From contig CAWERB010000033.1 of NCBI GenBank assembly GCA_963811335.1, positions 124,001 to 188,000 of the forward strand: a DNA stretch of 64,000 nt, read 5' to 3'. The stretch is from Trebonia sp963811335. Lineage in GTDB: Bacteria > Actinomycetota > Actinomycetes > Streptosporangiales > Streptosporangiaceae. This document shows, piece by piece, positions 7,019 through 16,731 of the stretch. Every line of letters begins with the position of its first letter. The stretch's first letter is position 1. A program made the position numbers and the translations under genes. Below the pieces are notes generated by a model. That model was given only the letters and a program-made list of their open reading frames with translations. It searched no databases and was not told the DNA's origin.

Positions 7019-10000
7019 TTGACGGCGAGAGCGTGGCAGCAGGTGGTATCGGGATCGGCCGTTCCCTGGTACGGGCACCGCTACCGGCGGTGGGTGCTCG
7101 ACTCGCTCAGATACGTCGACGGGCAGGATCTCGCGACCGGCGGCGATCACATCCCGGAACTGAGCGACATCTACGTCGACGTGGCGCTGGTCAGCCGGGC
7201 GCCGGAGGATGCCGTCGCGGACGCGCACGGCTACCTGGGCGAGGACGTACCGGAGCGGCACTCGGTCGGCGAGCTCCTCGACCGCCGCGAGCGGGTCGTC
7301 CTCGCGCTGATCGGCCAGCCGGGCAGCGGCAAGAGCACGCTGCTCGCCCACGCGGCCCAGCGCGCCGCCCAGCCGGCCCTGCCCTGGCCGGGCCGCAGGC
7401 GCGTCCCAGTCCGTGCTCGTGTTGCGTGAGCACGCCGGGTCGGTCGTCGCCAACCCCGAGATCTCGCTGCCTGACGTGATACGCGCGGCGGTCGGCGGCG
7501 CGGCGGGCCGGGAATCAAGCGGCTGGTGGGAGCGCCAGCTGAGCCGCGGCCGGTGCCTGGTCATGCTCGACGGCATGGACGAGGTCGCCGGCGACGCCGA
7601 CCGGCTCACCGTGGCCAAGTGGGTGGAACGGCAGGTCGCTGCCCACCCGGGCAACCACTTCGTGATCACCGCCAGGCCCTACGGACTGCCCGATGAGCTG
7701 GCCGCCCAGACGGGCGTGTTCGTGGTCCGGCCGTTCACCGCGGAGCAGGTGCAGCTGTTCCTCGACCGCTGGTACCTCGCCGCGGAGCGGCACGCGACCG
7801 GTGCCTCCGACCGGTCGGCGCAGCGCGCCGTCCGGATGCGGGCGCAGGACTCCGCCGCCAGGCTCAGCTCGCTGCTGCGGGACCATCCCGCCCTGCATGA
7901 CCTGGCGGTCAACCCGCTGCTGCTGACAATGATCGCGGCGGCACACCGGTACCGCGGCGCGCTGCCCGGCAGCCGCGCCGACCTCTACGGCGAGATCTGC
8001 CAGGTCCTGCTGTCGCGCCGCGGCCAGGCCAAGGACCTGCCCGAGCTCCTGTCCTGGCCCGCTAAGCAGGGGCTGCTCGCGGCGCTCGCCTACCAGATGA
8101 TGCGCGACCACGTCAGTGAGCTCCCCGGCCAGCGTGCCGTGGAGATCCTCGCTCCCCAGCTTGAGCGCTTCTCCTCGTCGGTCACCGGCGAGGCGTTCCT
8201 CGGCGACGTGGCGCGCAACGGCCTGCTCGTCGAGGCGCCGGGAGGCCGGTACGCCTTCACGCACCTGACCTTCCAGGAGTACCTGGCCGCCCGGCACGTC
8301 AGCGCCGTCCCCGACCTGGTGAAGAGCCTCGCCAACCGGGTCAACGACGTCTGGTGGTACGAGACGATCCTGCTGTACGCGGCGACCGCCGACGCCAGCC
8401 CGATCGTCCGCGCCTGCCTGGACAGCGGCTCGATCCCCGCCCTGACCCTGGCCTTCGACTGCGCGGACGCGAGCACGGAGATCGATCCCGACCTGCGCAA
8501 GCGCCTCGACAGGGAACGGCGGCGAGCGTACGAGCCGGACTGCCCGCGCCGGCACCGGCGGCTGATCGCCGGGGTCCTCGCGGCGCAGCTCGTGCGCCAG
8601 GCCCGCACCACCGCCGCGGGGGTGAGGGTCTGCGTCCGGCCCGTCCCCGCCGACCTGTACTGGCTCTTCCTCGCCGACACCGGGGCGCCAGGGCCGGACA
8701 GCCCGTGCGAGCCCCGCGCTGACCAGGCCGCCACCGGCATCTGGGGCGCGGAGGCGCAGGCCTTCGTCACGTGGCTGAACTCGATCACCGCCACCGCCAC
8801 GGGCATCGAGGTCAGGCTGCCGTCCCACGATGAGCTCCAGGAGGAGCCGATCGCCGGCGACCTGGCGCGCCAGCTCCCGGCCTCGGTGACGTCCGCGTGG
8901 ACCCATCCGGTCAGCGCCGCGCAAGGGCCGGCCGCGACGCCAGGGCACACGGTCGCGCCGGGGCTGTGGCTCCGCCCCGGCCAGTCCCATCCGCACGAGC
9001 TGCCCGGTGCCGCTGTCCGTGAGGCGGTCGCCGCCGACGCGCGGCACACCACGCTGCTGCCTCAGGTACTCACCGCCGCGGTCCTCGACGTCGCGCTGAG
9101 CGTCACCCGCGACCTCGACGACATCCGTGCCCTCACCAGCGCCCTGGCCGTCGACCTCGCCGCCCGGGCCGAGTCCGACGGGCAGACCATCGAGCTCATG
9201 CACGCCCACGCGCACGCCATCGTGCTGACCTACGCGCATGCCCTCGACCTCAGCCGCTCCGAACCCATCGTCCGCACCCGCGCCGCCACTGACGTCGGCG
9301 GCGGCCTCGATATCGCGCAGGCGCGCGTCCTTGCCGAGGCCGTGGCCCGGGACCTGACCGGCGACCTCGACCTCGCCCGCACCCGCGCCGTCGAGCTCGC
9401 CGACGCCATCGACCAGGACCTGAGCGTGCTGTCCGCCTTCGACTTCGACATCGCCGCGACGGGTGAGCTCGCCCGCGTGCACGCCACCGAGCTCGCCCGC
9501 GCCTACGCCTTGGCCCGCGGCATCCCGGACGCCTGCGCCGCCGACCTCGCCCGCGTCTTCGGCCTGGCCGGCATCCCGGCATTCGACACCGCGCTTCGGC
9601 TCCCCGGAGTCCTCGGCCTCCCGCTGCGCTGGACCGCCGAGGGGCCGCTCGCCGGCACCATGCTCGAGGTGCTCGCCGCGAGCCACGCCGCGAGCCAGGC
9701 CGCGAATCAGGCCGCGGACCAGGCCGCGAGCCAGGCCGCGGGCACCGGCGCCGCCCGCCCGCTGCCCGGCGATCCGTATCACGCGTTCGCGCGAGCGCTC
9801 TCGTCCCGCGCCGGGATCGACGACACGACGCGGCTCACGGCCGCCCTCGGCCGCCCGCTGACCGAAGTGCTCCGCGACCTGGCGGCGGCCGCGCCCGCCA
9901 GGCCCGACGGCTCGCCCGACTGGCACCGGGCAACGGGCCTCACCCACCTGGCCGATGCCGCCGCCCGGATGTTCGCCGCCCATCGGCCCCCGAGCCCGGC

Positions 10001-10213
10001 CGAGGCGGCCGCGCTGCGCGCCGTCACCCTCGCCCTCACGGACGGCGCCCTCACGGGCGGCGCCCTACCGACGGCGGCACCGCCGACGGCGCTACCGCCG
10101 ACAGCGGCGCCCCCGGCATCCTGCGCACGGTCGCCGCCACCGTCACCCTGGTCGAGCAGCGGAGCAAGGGCGAGTCCCCGGCCGGCGAGGCCGTCATCCT
10201 CGCCGTCGCATAG
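7019..10213 (+). CDS. NACHT (STAND) NTPase with FGE-sulfatase-like domain
   Basis: The composite protein (~1060 residues) has a ~95-residue N-terminal region, Walker A GQPGSGKST (about 7313-7339), a frame break near 7400, Walker B LVMLDGMDEV (about 7557-7586), the TARPY sensor motif, and FTHLTFQEYLAARH typical of NACHT winged-helix regions. About 8620-9010 reads like an FGE-sulfatase/SUMF1 (C-type-lectin-like) domain: VPADLYWLFLAD, GIWGAEAQAFVTWLNSIT and GIEVRLPSHDEL, though the catalytic cysteines of true FGEs are not seen. The C-terminus is an alanine/aspartate-rich helical array (ARDLTGDLDLARTRAVELADA...), then a 12-bp tandem repeat. A second break near 10095 leads to TVAATVTLVEQRSKGE and the TAG at 10211-10213. 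The start is uncertain (TTG 7019 or GTG 7043). NACHT proteins are immune-type switches; an anti-phage role is inference. Confidence 0.8.
9675..9740 (+). repeat. 12-bp tandem repeat inside the NACHT gene
   Basis: Five and a half copies of GCCGCGAGCCAG (variants CAC, AAT, GAC) encode AASH-AASQ-AANQ-AADQ-AASQ-AA. The unit is a multiple of three, so copy changes stay in frame. It acts as an Ala/Gln-rich linker between the helical array and the C-terminal part. Confidence 0.85.
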
Positions 10214-10270
10214 GCGGCCAGCAGCACGTCGCACCGCGGCCGCCCGCGCCAGCGGGCGCATGACGGCCCG

Positions 10271-10324
10271 GGCCTGCCCAACGAGGACATCGCGCACCGC
10301 ATCTACGTCAGCCAGTCCACGTAG
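10271..10324 (+). pseudogene. LuxR-type HTH remnant
   Basis: The in-frame stretch GLPNEDIAHRIYVSQST matches the recognition region of LuxR/FixJ DNA-binding domains (normally GLSNxEIAxxLxVSxxTVKTH), but it stops at a TAG straight after ST and nothing upstream completes the four-helix domain. The following bases (PGARNGL in a shifted frame) recall the end of the same domain. It follows the NACHT stop in the same frame, so it could be a degraded regulator gene or a lost C-terminal extension. Confidence 0.45.
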
Positions 10325-10464
10325 CCAGGTGCGCGGAACGGCCTCTGGTCGTGCCAGCCGTACCTTCAAGAGCGAGTGGCCACGGTGGTTCAAGCGCCCG
10401 CCCGCCGCAACCATGAAAGAGACAGCAAGCCACGGGAGGCACCTTCAGAAGGAGGCAGGCGATC

Positions 10465-11837
10465 ATGATGAAAAGAGATACGGGACGGGCGCGGCTGATC
10501 GCCGCGGCCCTGGTATCGGCGGGGCTGACCGTATCGCTCGGCGCCTGCGGCGGGCCGCAGGGACCGGCGGTAACCGCGGACCAGGTCACCGCGGCCCCGG
10601 CGCAGGTCGCGCTCACCGCGCTCGGGGCCGTCGGCTACCGGGAGGTCGGGCAGCGGGGCGCCGCTGCTGCTGATCATGGGCTACGCGGGGACGATGGAGA
10701 CGTGGGACGCCGCAGTTCGTGGACACCCTTGCGCCAACAACAGAGGTCATCATCTTCGACAACGCGGGAATCGGCAGACACGAAGGCGTTGCGGCGCCGC
10801 TCACCATCGACGCGATGGCGAGTCAGGCAAGCGCGTTCATCGAGCGCGTTCGGCCTCGGCCGGACCGACGTGCTCGGCTGGTCGATGGGCGGCATGATCG
10901 CCCAGGCGCTGGCGGTATGAACACCCCGCGCAGGTCTCGCGGCGGCTCGTGCTGTGCGCTACGTTCCCGGGGGTCGGCACGGTAGTGCCGCCGCAGTCCG
11001 ACATCGACAACCTCACCAACGGTAACGGGCTGGCCGAGCTGTTCCCCGCCGACCAGACGATGGCCGCCGCCGCGTTCGCCGGCGGAACCGCGGGCTACCC
11101 GCCCGCCGCCCCGGCGCCGGCGGCCGTGATCTCGGCGCAGGGACAGGCCTCGCTCGGGTGGTTCCACGGCGCGGACGCGGCCGGCCTGGGCCACCTCGCG
11201 GATCGCCGCGCCGGTGCTCGTCGCCGACGGGACGGCCGACAAGCTCGACGCGGTGTCCAACTCGCAGGCGATCGCCAGGCTAATCCCCGGGGCACAGCTG
11301 CGGCTCTACCCCGACGCCGGACACGGCTTCCTGTTCCAGGAAGGGGCGCCGTTCGTGCTCACGGTGGATTCGTTCCTCGCCGGCCTGCCGGCGCTGCTGA
11401 CCAGCGCCGCGATCCGTGCCGCGCTGCTCAGCGGCGTGGCCAAGATCACCGCGGCGGGCAAGACCTGGACCGCCCGGCTCAAGGCGCTCAGCGCGCCGGC
11501 GCTGGCTCCCCCCGTCCCCGGCATAGCCGCGACCGCCGGCCCGACGGCGGCCGAGGTCGCCCGCATCGACCAGCCCCTCGCAGGCGCCCTCGGCAACCTC
11601 GACTACACGCTGCTGAGAGCGGGCGCCTCCGGCGCGCTCGGGAACGCGATCACCGCGTTCGTGACCGCCGATGAGAAGCTGGCCGGTGACATCCTCGCGC
11701 TCGGCGGGCTGAACGGCTCCACGGCCAAGACCTGGCAGCCGACGATCACGAAAGACGGGAACGCCCAGCAGCGGGCCGAGGCCGTGCTGCGCAAGGCCCT
11801 CGGCCTTCCTCCTACTCACGGCACGAGTACCCCGTGA
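10465..11837 (+). CDS. lipoprotein alpha/beta hydrolase (frameshifted)
   Basis: ATG at 10465 follows AAGGAGG. The N-terminus MMKRDTGRARLIAAALVSAGLTVSLGAC, split here as a basic start, hydrophobic core and lipobox SLGAC, predicts a membrane-anchored lipoprotein. The hydrolase fold follows in pieces from different frames: LLIMGYAGTMETWD (oxyanion region), VIIFDNAGIGRHEG, nucleophile elbow GWSMGGMIAQALA (Ser), VLVADGTADKLDAVSN (acid Asp) and YPDAGHGFLFQE (catalytic His). The final ~150 residues from 11390 are a helical extension of unknown role with no match I know. Breaks lie near 10655, 10710, 10850, 10910 and 11200; all three catalytic residues survive in the composite, so the natural gene is probably functional. 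Substrate unknown. Confidence 0.75.
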
Positions 11838-11941
11838 GGCACAGGGCATGGCGGGTGACCGTGGCATCGCGCGTGTTCGCGTGCAGAACGAGGGCATGGT
11901 TCCCGCGACACCTACCGCTGTTTCCGCCAGGAACGGGAGGC

Positions 11942-12307
11942 ATGATGGGCACTGCGATCCAGGTCCGGCGGGTCTACGACGAACCCGCTAAGGCCGACGG
12001 CGTCCGCGTGCTCGTGGACCGGATGTGGCCGCGCGGGCTGCGCAAGGACGCCGCCCGGCTGGACGAATGGGCCAAGGACGTCGCGCCGTCGGCCGAGCTC
12101 CGCACCTGGTACCAGCATGACCCGGCCAAGTTCGGTGAGTTCCGGCAACGGTACGTCGCCGAACTGGCCGCACCGGGCGCCCGCGAGGCCCTCGCCCGGC
12201 TCCGCGAGATGGCCGCGGGCCGGCCGGTAACGCTGCTCACCGCCACGAAGAACGTGGAGCTGAGCCAGGCGGCGGTCCTCGCCGAGTTGCTGCGGGAGCC
12301 CGCCTGA
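11942..12307 (+). CDS. DUF488-family protein
   Basis: ATG at 11942 follows GGGAGG. The 121-residue product has the DUF488 hallmarks VRRVYDEPAKADGVRVLVDRMWPRGLRKDAARLDEW (residues ~6-43 across two strands and a helix), WYQHDPAKFGEFRQRY and the end strand VTLLTATKNVELSQAAVL. DUF488 proteins are small conserved bacterial proteins, often near heme or stress genes, with no settled biochemistry. A much longer frame begins at 11834 but lacks family sequence before 11942. The gene converges on the DUF349 gene, with a GC-rich imperfect inverted repeat between them (12310-12352). Confidence 0.85.
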   Translation: MMGTAIQVRRVYDEPAKADGVRVLVDRMWPRGLRKDAARLDEWAKDVAPSAELRTWYQHDPAKFGEFRQRYVAELAAPGAREALARLREMAAGRPVTLLTATKNVELSQAAVLAELLREPA

Positions 12308-12382
12308 CGAGAAGGCGGAGGGCGCGGGGTTACCCCCGGCACCCGCCGCTTTCACCACAATGGTGACCCGTAGCGACGGACC

Positions 12383-13621
12383 TCAGCTGGTGAACTCCGC
12401 CAGCGTACGCTCGGCCTCGGCGAGCCACGACCGGCGCGCCGTCAGGGCCTCCTCGGCCTTGCGGACGCCGGACGCGTCGCCGCGCGCCTGGGCCTTGGCG
12501 AGCTGCGCCTCCAGGGACTCGATCGCCGCGCGGAGCTGGCTGACCGTGCCCTCGGCGCGCGCCAGGGCCTCGGGGTTGGACCGCTTCCACTGGGCTTCCT
12601 CGGCCCGCCTGACCGTTTCCTCGACCCGGCGCAGCCCCTGCTCCAGCTGGTCACGGGTCTCGCGCGGGACCGAGCCCGCCTGCTCCCAGCGCTCCTGGAT
12701 GGCCCGCAGCGCGGACCGCGCCGCGCGCCAGTCGGTCACCGGCAGTAGCGCCTGCGCCTCGGCGAGCAGCTGCTCCTTCACCGACGCGTGCGCCCGCAGC
12801 TCGGTCTCCTTCGCGGCGAATACCTCCGAGCGGGCGGCGAAGAACTTGTCTTGCGCGTCCCTGAACCGCTTCCACAGCTCGGCCTCGTCGTCGCGCCCGG
12901 CCCGGCCGGCTTCCTTCCACTGCCGCATCAGGTCGCGGTAGGTCGAGGAGGTGGCGCTCCAGTCGGTCGAGTCCGCGAGGGACTCGGCCTCCTCCACGAG
13001 CTTCTCCTTGCGGGTCCTGACGGCCTCCCGCTCCGCTTCCAAGGATGCGAAGTAGGCCTTGCGCCGCTTGGTGAACCCGTTGCGGGCGGCGGACAGCCGC
13101 TTCCACAGCACGGCCTCAATCGCGCGGTCCGCGTGCGGTGCGGTCTTCCACTCCTCAAGGAGCTCGGCCATCCGCTCGCCGCTCGCCTTCCAGTGCGTCG
13201 CCTCGGCCGCGATGTGCTCGGCCTCCTCGACGATCCGCTCCTTGACCCCGCGAGCCTCGGTGCGGGCGTGCTCGCGGGCGGCCTTGACCTCCTCGCGGCG
13301 CTGGTCGACCGCGCCGGTGAGCGACTCAAGCCGGACGCGCAGGCCTTCGAGGTCGCCGAGCGCGTTGGCGTCGGCCACGGACTTGAGCAGCCGCTGCACG
13401 GTGGCCTGCGCCTGGGCGGGAGCGATCTCGGTCGTCGCCATGCGCTGCTCGATCAGCGCGACCTCTGTCTCAAGCGACTCGAACTTGCGCCGGAAGAACG
13501 CGATCGCCTCTTCCGGGCTCCCCGCCGCCCACGAGCCGATCACCCGCTCGCCATCGGCGGTACGCACGTAGACCGTTCCGTCGGCGTCTACCCGACCCCA
13601 GGGATCGTTGGCGGTGGTCAC
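12383..13621 (-). CDS. DUF349-domain protein
   Basis: GTG start at 13621; 412 residues, intact. The N-terminus GRVDADGTVYVRTADGERVIGSW is the conserved cap of actinobacterial DUF349 proteins, followed by about four repeats of the DUF349 three-helix unit built around WKASGxR...LWKRLSAARNGFTKRRKAYF, WKEAGRAGRDDEAELWKRFRDAQ and similar, rich in E, R and A and likely to be a long coiled-coil rod. The molecular function is not known; the gene is a regular neighbour of relA, cyclophilin and hisS in actinobacteria. It is transcribed in the same direction as the cyclophilin gene just upstream, 55 bases apart after correction. Confidence 0.85.
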   Translation of the reverse strand: MTTANDPWGRVDADGTVYVRTADGERVIGSWAAGSPEEAIAFFRRKFESLETEVALIEQRMATTEIAPAQAQATVQRLLKSVADANALGDLEGLRVRLESLTGAVDQRREEVKAAREHARTEARGVKERIVEEAEHIAAEATHWKASGERMAELLEEWKTAPHADRAIEAVLWKRLSAARNGFTKRRKAYFASLEAEREAVRTRKEKLVEEAESLADSTDWSATSSTYRDLMRQWKEAGRAGRDDEAELWKRFRDAQDKFFAARSEVFAAKETELRAHASVKEQLLAEAQALLPVTDWRAARSALRAIQERWEQAGSVPRETRDQLEQGLRRVEETVRRAEEAQWKRSNPEALARAEGTVSQLRAAIESLEAQLAKAQARGDASGVRKAEEALTARRSWLAEAERTLAEFTS

Positions 13622-13676
13622 GGGCGAACCTCCTGGTTCTCTGCTGCCCGGGCAGGCGCCCAGGGCGTTGTGTTGC

Positions 13677-14542
13677 TCAGGTCTTCTTGATAGTCACGCT
13701 GGTGATAACGACTTTCTCCTTGGGGACACCGCCGCCGGCCGAGAAGTGCACGAAGTACCGGCATTGGCTACATTCTGGAGGATATCCAACCCCGAGGTAA
13801 TCGTCCCGAAGGGCGTGTAGCTGGGGGGCAAGGTGGTGTCCTTGAACACGAGGAAGAACTGGCTTCCGTTGGTGTTCGCACCGCTATTGGCCATCGCGAC
13901 GGTTCCGGCCTTATACGTCGCCCCGGTCAGGTTTTCGTCGCCGAATGAATACCCGGGGCCCCCGGTGCCAAGCGTGGTCGAGGAGCACGCCAGCTTCTGC
14001 GATGCCGCAGCCGTCGGGTCACCGCACTGCAGCATGAAGAGGCCGCCGCTGTTGGACACCCGGTGGCACTGGGTGTTGTTCCAGAAGTTGGTCTCCGCCA
14101 GGTGAACGAACGAGTTCACGGCGCAGGTGGCCTTCGAGTTCAGCAGGTTAATGACGATCTTGCCCCGATTGGTATTGATCGTCGCCGCATAGGCGGCCTT
14201 GTAATCAGGCGACGTGGACGGCATGACCGGCTTGCCCGAGCTATCCGTCTGCGTATAAGTGCAATGGGTCGCGGGCTCGGCGATCGCGGCGGCCGACGTG
14301 GTGGCCGTCGCCGAGGCGGACGCCGACGCCTTGGCCGAGGCCGACGCCGTCGGCGAGGCCTTCGGCGTGCCGCCGCCGGTAAACGCGATGGTCAGGCCGA
14401 CGACGAGGCCAAGCACGCAGGCAACGGCCAGGCCAATGCCGAACCGCTGCCGAAGCTTTCGCTGCCGCGCGAGCCGTACTTCCCGCTGCCGCTCGTACCG
14501 CTCACGGGCCCGCCGCCGTTCCCGCTCTCTGCTGCCCGCCAA
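13677..14542 (-). CDS. membrane-anchored cyclophilin-type peptidyl-prolyl isomerase
   Basis: Basic, coiled start (RERERRRARERYERQREVRLARQ), one membrane anchor (FGIGLAVACVLGLVVGLTIAF), a Ser/Ala/Thr linker, then a cyclophilin domain: INTNRGKIVINLL, AVNSFVHLAETNFW, CHRVSNSGGLFMLQCGDP, NSGANTNGSQFFLVF and SYTPFGTITSGLDILQ. The F-x-R and QFF motifs of the active site are partly altered (CHRV instead of FHRV), common in this actinobacterial group. After VANAG the annotated frame is wrong; one base shift near 13755 gives HFSAGGGVPKEKVVITSVTI and a TGA at 13677. It would fold proline bonds outside the cell membrane. Divergent from the MBL gene. Confidence 0.85.
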
Positions 14543-14576
14543 GGGTGCCGCCTCCTAATTCATCCGATAAGCCCGC

Positions 14577-14597
14577 AACGCCCCCGTTGTGGGCGTT
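14577..14597. other. short hairpin in the divergent promoter region
   Basis: AACGCCC and GGGCGTT form a 7-bp stem around a 7-base loop, 35 bases upstream of the cyclophilin start and 150 upstream of the MBL start. Role unknown; it may be a leader structure of the cyclophilin transcript. Confidence 0.35.
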
Positions 14598-14746
14598 AGC
14601 GCACGATCGTTCGCGCATCGTACCCGCCCGCCGTGCCATTGCGGAACTGTCGTTATGAGTTCGCTGCTCTATCTTCCTGCCGGGCGAACCGCTGGTACCT
14701 CGCTATCGGTTCGCTGCATCGCGCGCCGAGTCGGTAGCCTTGTCAC

Positions 14747-15424
14747 GTGCTAGTGACTGGCTTCCCCGCAGGCGCCTTCGCCGCCAACTGCTACCTGGTG
14801 GCGCCGGCGCCCGGCGAGGAGTGCGTGATTATCGACCCAGGGCAGGACGCGGAGCGGGGGATCGAGGAACTGCTCGGTCGCTACCGGTTGAAGCCTATCG
14901 CGGTGCTGCTCACGCACGGTCACCTTGATCACATGTGGTCGGTCGCTCCGGTCTGCGGAGCGAAGGGCGTTCCCGCCTATGTCCACCCAGACGACCGCGA
15001 GCTGCTCGCCGATCCAGCCAAGGGGATGTCCCTGATGGTGGGTCAGCAGCTATTCGGCGGGATCACGTTCAGTGAGCCGGACGACGTCAGGGAGCTGTCC
15101 GACGGCGAGATCGTCACCCTGGGCGGCCTGAACCTCACCATCGGCCACACGCCTGGGCATACGCCGGGCTCGGTCACCTTCCGCGGCCGGGAGGACGACC
15201 TTGACGCCCTATTCACCGGAGACCTGCTGTTCGCCGGCTCGATCGGCCGCACCGACCTTCCCGGCGGCGACCACGCGACGATACTCAAGTCCCTGGCCCG
15301 CACGCTCACGCTGCCCGACGAGACGATCGTGCTCCCCGGCCACGGCCCGCAGACCACCATCGGCGCCGAGCGCCGCGGCAATCCTTTCCTTACCGGACTT
15401 CAGCCGGCCCAGAAGGGGCTATAA
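14747..15424 (+). CDS. MBL-fold hydrolase (glyoxalase II-like)
   Basis: GTG at 14747; 225 residues, intact. It has the metallo-beta-lactamase metal ligands: THGHLDH (HxHxDH, ~residues 63-69), GHTPGHTPGS (His, ~134), FTGDLLFAGSIGRTD (Asp, ~158) and PGHGP (His, ~204). This pattern is the GloB-like group that hydrolyses thioesters such as S-lactoylglutathione analogues; in actinobacteria, which lack glutathione, the natural substrate is unclear. It lies 5 bases before hisS, a pairing conserved in actinobacteria, and likely forms the head of the hisS-aspS operon. Confidence 0.9.
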   Translation: MLVTGFPAGAFAANCYLVAPAPGEECVIIDPGQDAERGIEELLGRYRLKPIAVLLTHGHLDHMWSVAPVCGAKGVPAYVHPDDRELLADPAKGMSLMVGQQLFGGITFSEPDDVRELSDGEIVTLGGLNLTIGHTPGHTPGSVTFRGREDDLDALFTGDLLFAGSIGRTDLPGGDHATILKSLARTLTLPDETIVLPGHGPQTTIGAERRGNPFLTGLQPAQKGL

Positions 15425-15429
15425 CCACC

Positions 15430-16731
15430 ATGAGCTTCCAGGCCCCCAAGGGGGTCTCCGAATACGTGCCGCCGCGCAGCGCGGTCTTCGCCGAGGCGCG
15501 CGAGGCGTTCACGCGATCCGCCCGCCGCGCCTGCTACGCCGACATGGAGACCGCGGTCTTCGAGGACACCAGCCTGTTCGTCCGCGGCGTGGGCGAGTCA
15601 TCCGACGTGGTCAGTAAGGAGATGTACTCCTTCCAGGACCGCGGCGGCCGTGACATCACCCTGCGGCCGGAGTTCACCGCCGGCGTGGTCCGCGCCGTCC
15701 TTGAGCACAACCTGCACAGGGGCGCGCTCCCGGTGAAGGTGTTCACGAGCGGCCCGGCGTTCCGCTACGAGCGTCCGCAGCACGGCAGGTACCGGCAGTT
15801 CTACCAGTTCGACCTGGAGGCGATCGGCACCGAGGACCCGGCGGTGGACGCCGAGACGATCGCCGTCGCCTACGACGCCTACACGTCCCTCGGCCTCACC
15901 CAGTTCACGCTGCTGCTCAACTCCCTCGGCGACCCGAACTGCCGCCCCGTCTACCGCGCGGCCCTGCAGGACTTCCTGCGCAAGCTCGACCTGGACGAGG
16001 AGACCAGGCAGCGGATCGAGATCAACCCGCTGCGCGTGCTCGACGACAAGCGCCCCGAGGTGCGCGAGCAGACGGGGAAAGCGCCGTACATCGTCGACTA
16101 CCTGTGCGGCGACTGCAAGGCGCACCACGATACCGTCCGCGCCCTGCTCGCCCGGCTGGACGTCCCGTTCGACGACGCCCCCCGCCTGGTCCGCGGCCTC
16201 GACTACTACATGCGGACCACGTACGAGTTCGACCACGCGCTGCTCGGCGCGCAGTCGGGCATCGGCGGCGGCGGCCGCTACGACGGGCTGTCGCAGGACA
16301 TCGGCGGCCCGCCGCTGCCCGGCATCGGCTTCGCCGTCGGCCTGGACCGCATAGTGCTAGCCATCGAGTCCGAACGCGGCGCGGCCGCCGCCCAGGCGGG
16401 ACCGGGCTTCGCCTGCCAGGTCTACGGCGTGGCCCTCGGCGAGCCTGTGCTTGCTAAAGAACTGCACACCGACGTGCTGACGCTCGTCACGGCGCTGCGG
16501 AGGGCCGGGGTGCGTGCCGACATGGCGTTCGGCAGCCGGGGCCTCAAGGGCGCGATGAAGGCGGCCGACCGGTCCGGCGCCCGCTTCGCCGTGCTCATCG
16601 GCGCGGAAGAGAAGCGCAACGCCACCGTTCGGATCAAGGATCTGGGGGACGGGGAGCAGCGGGACGTGGCGGCGAGCTCGGCCACCGAATGGCTGGTTAA
16701 CACACTGGCGGGAAACGGAGAAGCGGAATGA
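15430..16731 (+). CDS. hisS: histidyl-tRNA synthetase
   Basis: 433 residues, intact, ATG at 15430. Class II synthetase that charges tRNA-His. Motif 1 region around MYSFQDRGGRDITLRPEFTAGV, motif 2 FRYERPQHGRYRQFYQFDLEAIG, histidine signature GLDYYMRTTYEF (about 16195-16230) and motif 3 GIGGGGRYDGL...GIGFAVGLDRI are present, with the C-terminal anticodon-binding domain (ADMAFGSRGLKGAMKAADRSGARFAVLIG). The stop is overlapped by the aspS start (ATGA at 16728), so the two synthetases are translationally coupled. Confidence 0.97.
   Translation: MSFQAPKGVSEYVPPRSAVFAEAREAFTRSARRACYADMETAVFEDTSLFVRGVGESSDVVSKEMYSFQDRGGRDITLRPEFTAGVVRAVLEHNLHRGALPVKVFTSGPAFRYERPQHGRYRQFYQFDLEAIGTEDPAVDAETIAVAYDAYTSLGLTQFTLLLNSLGDPNCRPVYRAALQDFLRKLDLDEETRQRIEINPLRVLDDKRPEVREQTGKAPYIVDYLCGDCKAHHDTVRALLARLDVPFDDAPRLVRGLDYYMRTTYEFDHALLGAQSGIGGGGRYDGLSQDIGGPPLPGIGFAVGLDRIVLAIESERGAAAAQAGPGFACQVYGVALGEPVLAKELHTDVLTLVTALRRAGVRADMAFGSRGLKGAMKAADRSGARFAVLIGAEEKRNATVRIKDLGDGEQRDVAASSATEWLVNTLAGNGEAE

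Noticed and set aside
7395..7415. Programmed frameshift in the NACHT gene
   Set aside because: No slippery heptamer with a following structure is clear, and most genes in the window have similar breaks.
7515..9983. 822-residue open frame on the minus strand
   Set aside because: Shadow of the NACHT gene; no family pattern, and high GC makes long antisense frames common.
12310..12352. Terminator between DUF488 and DUF349 genes
   Set aside because: The inverted repeat pairs only in short blocks with bulges and has no T run; too weak to call.
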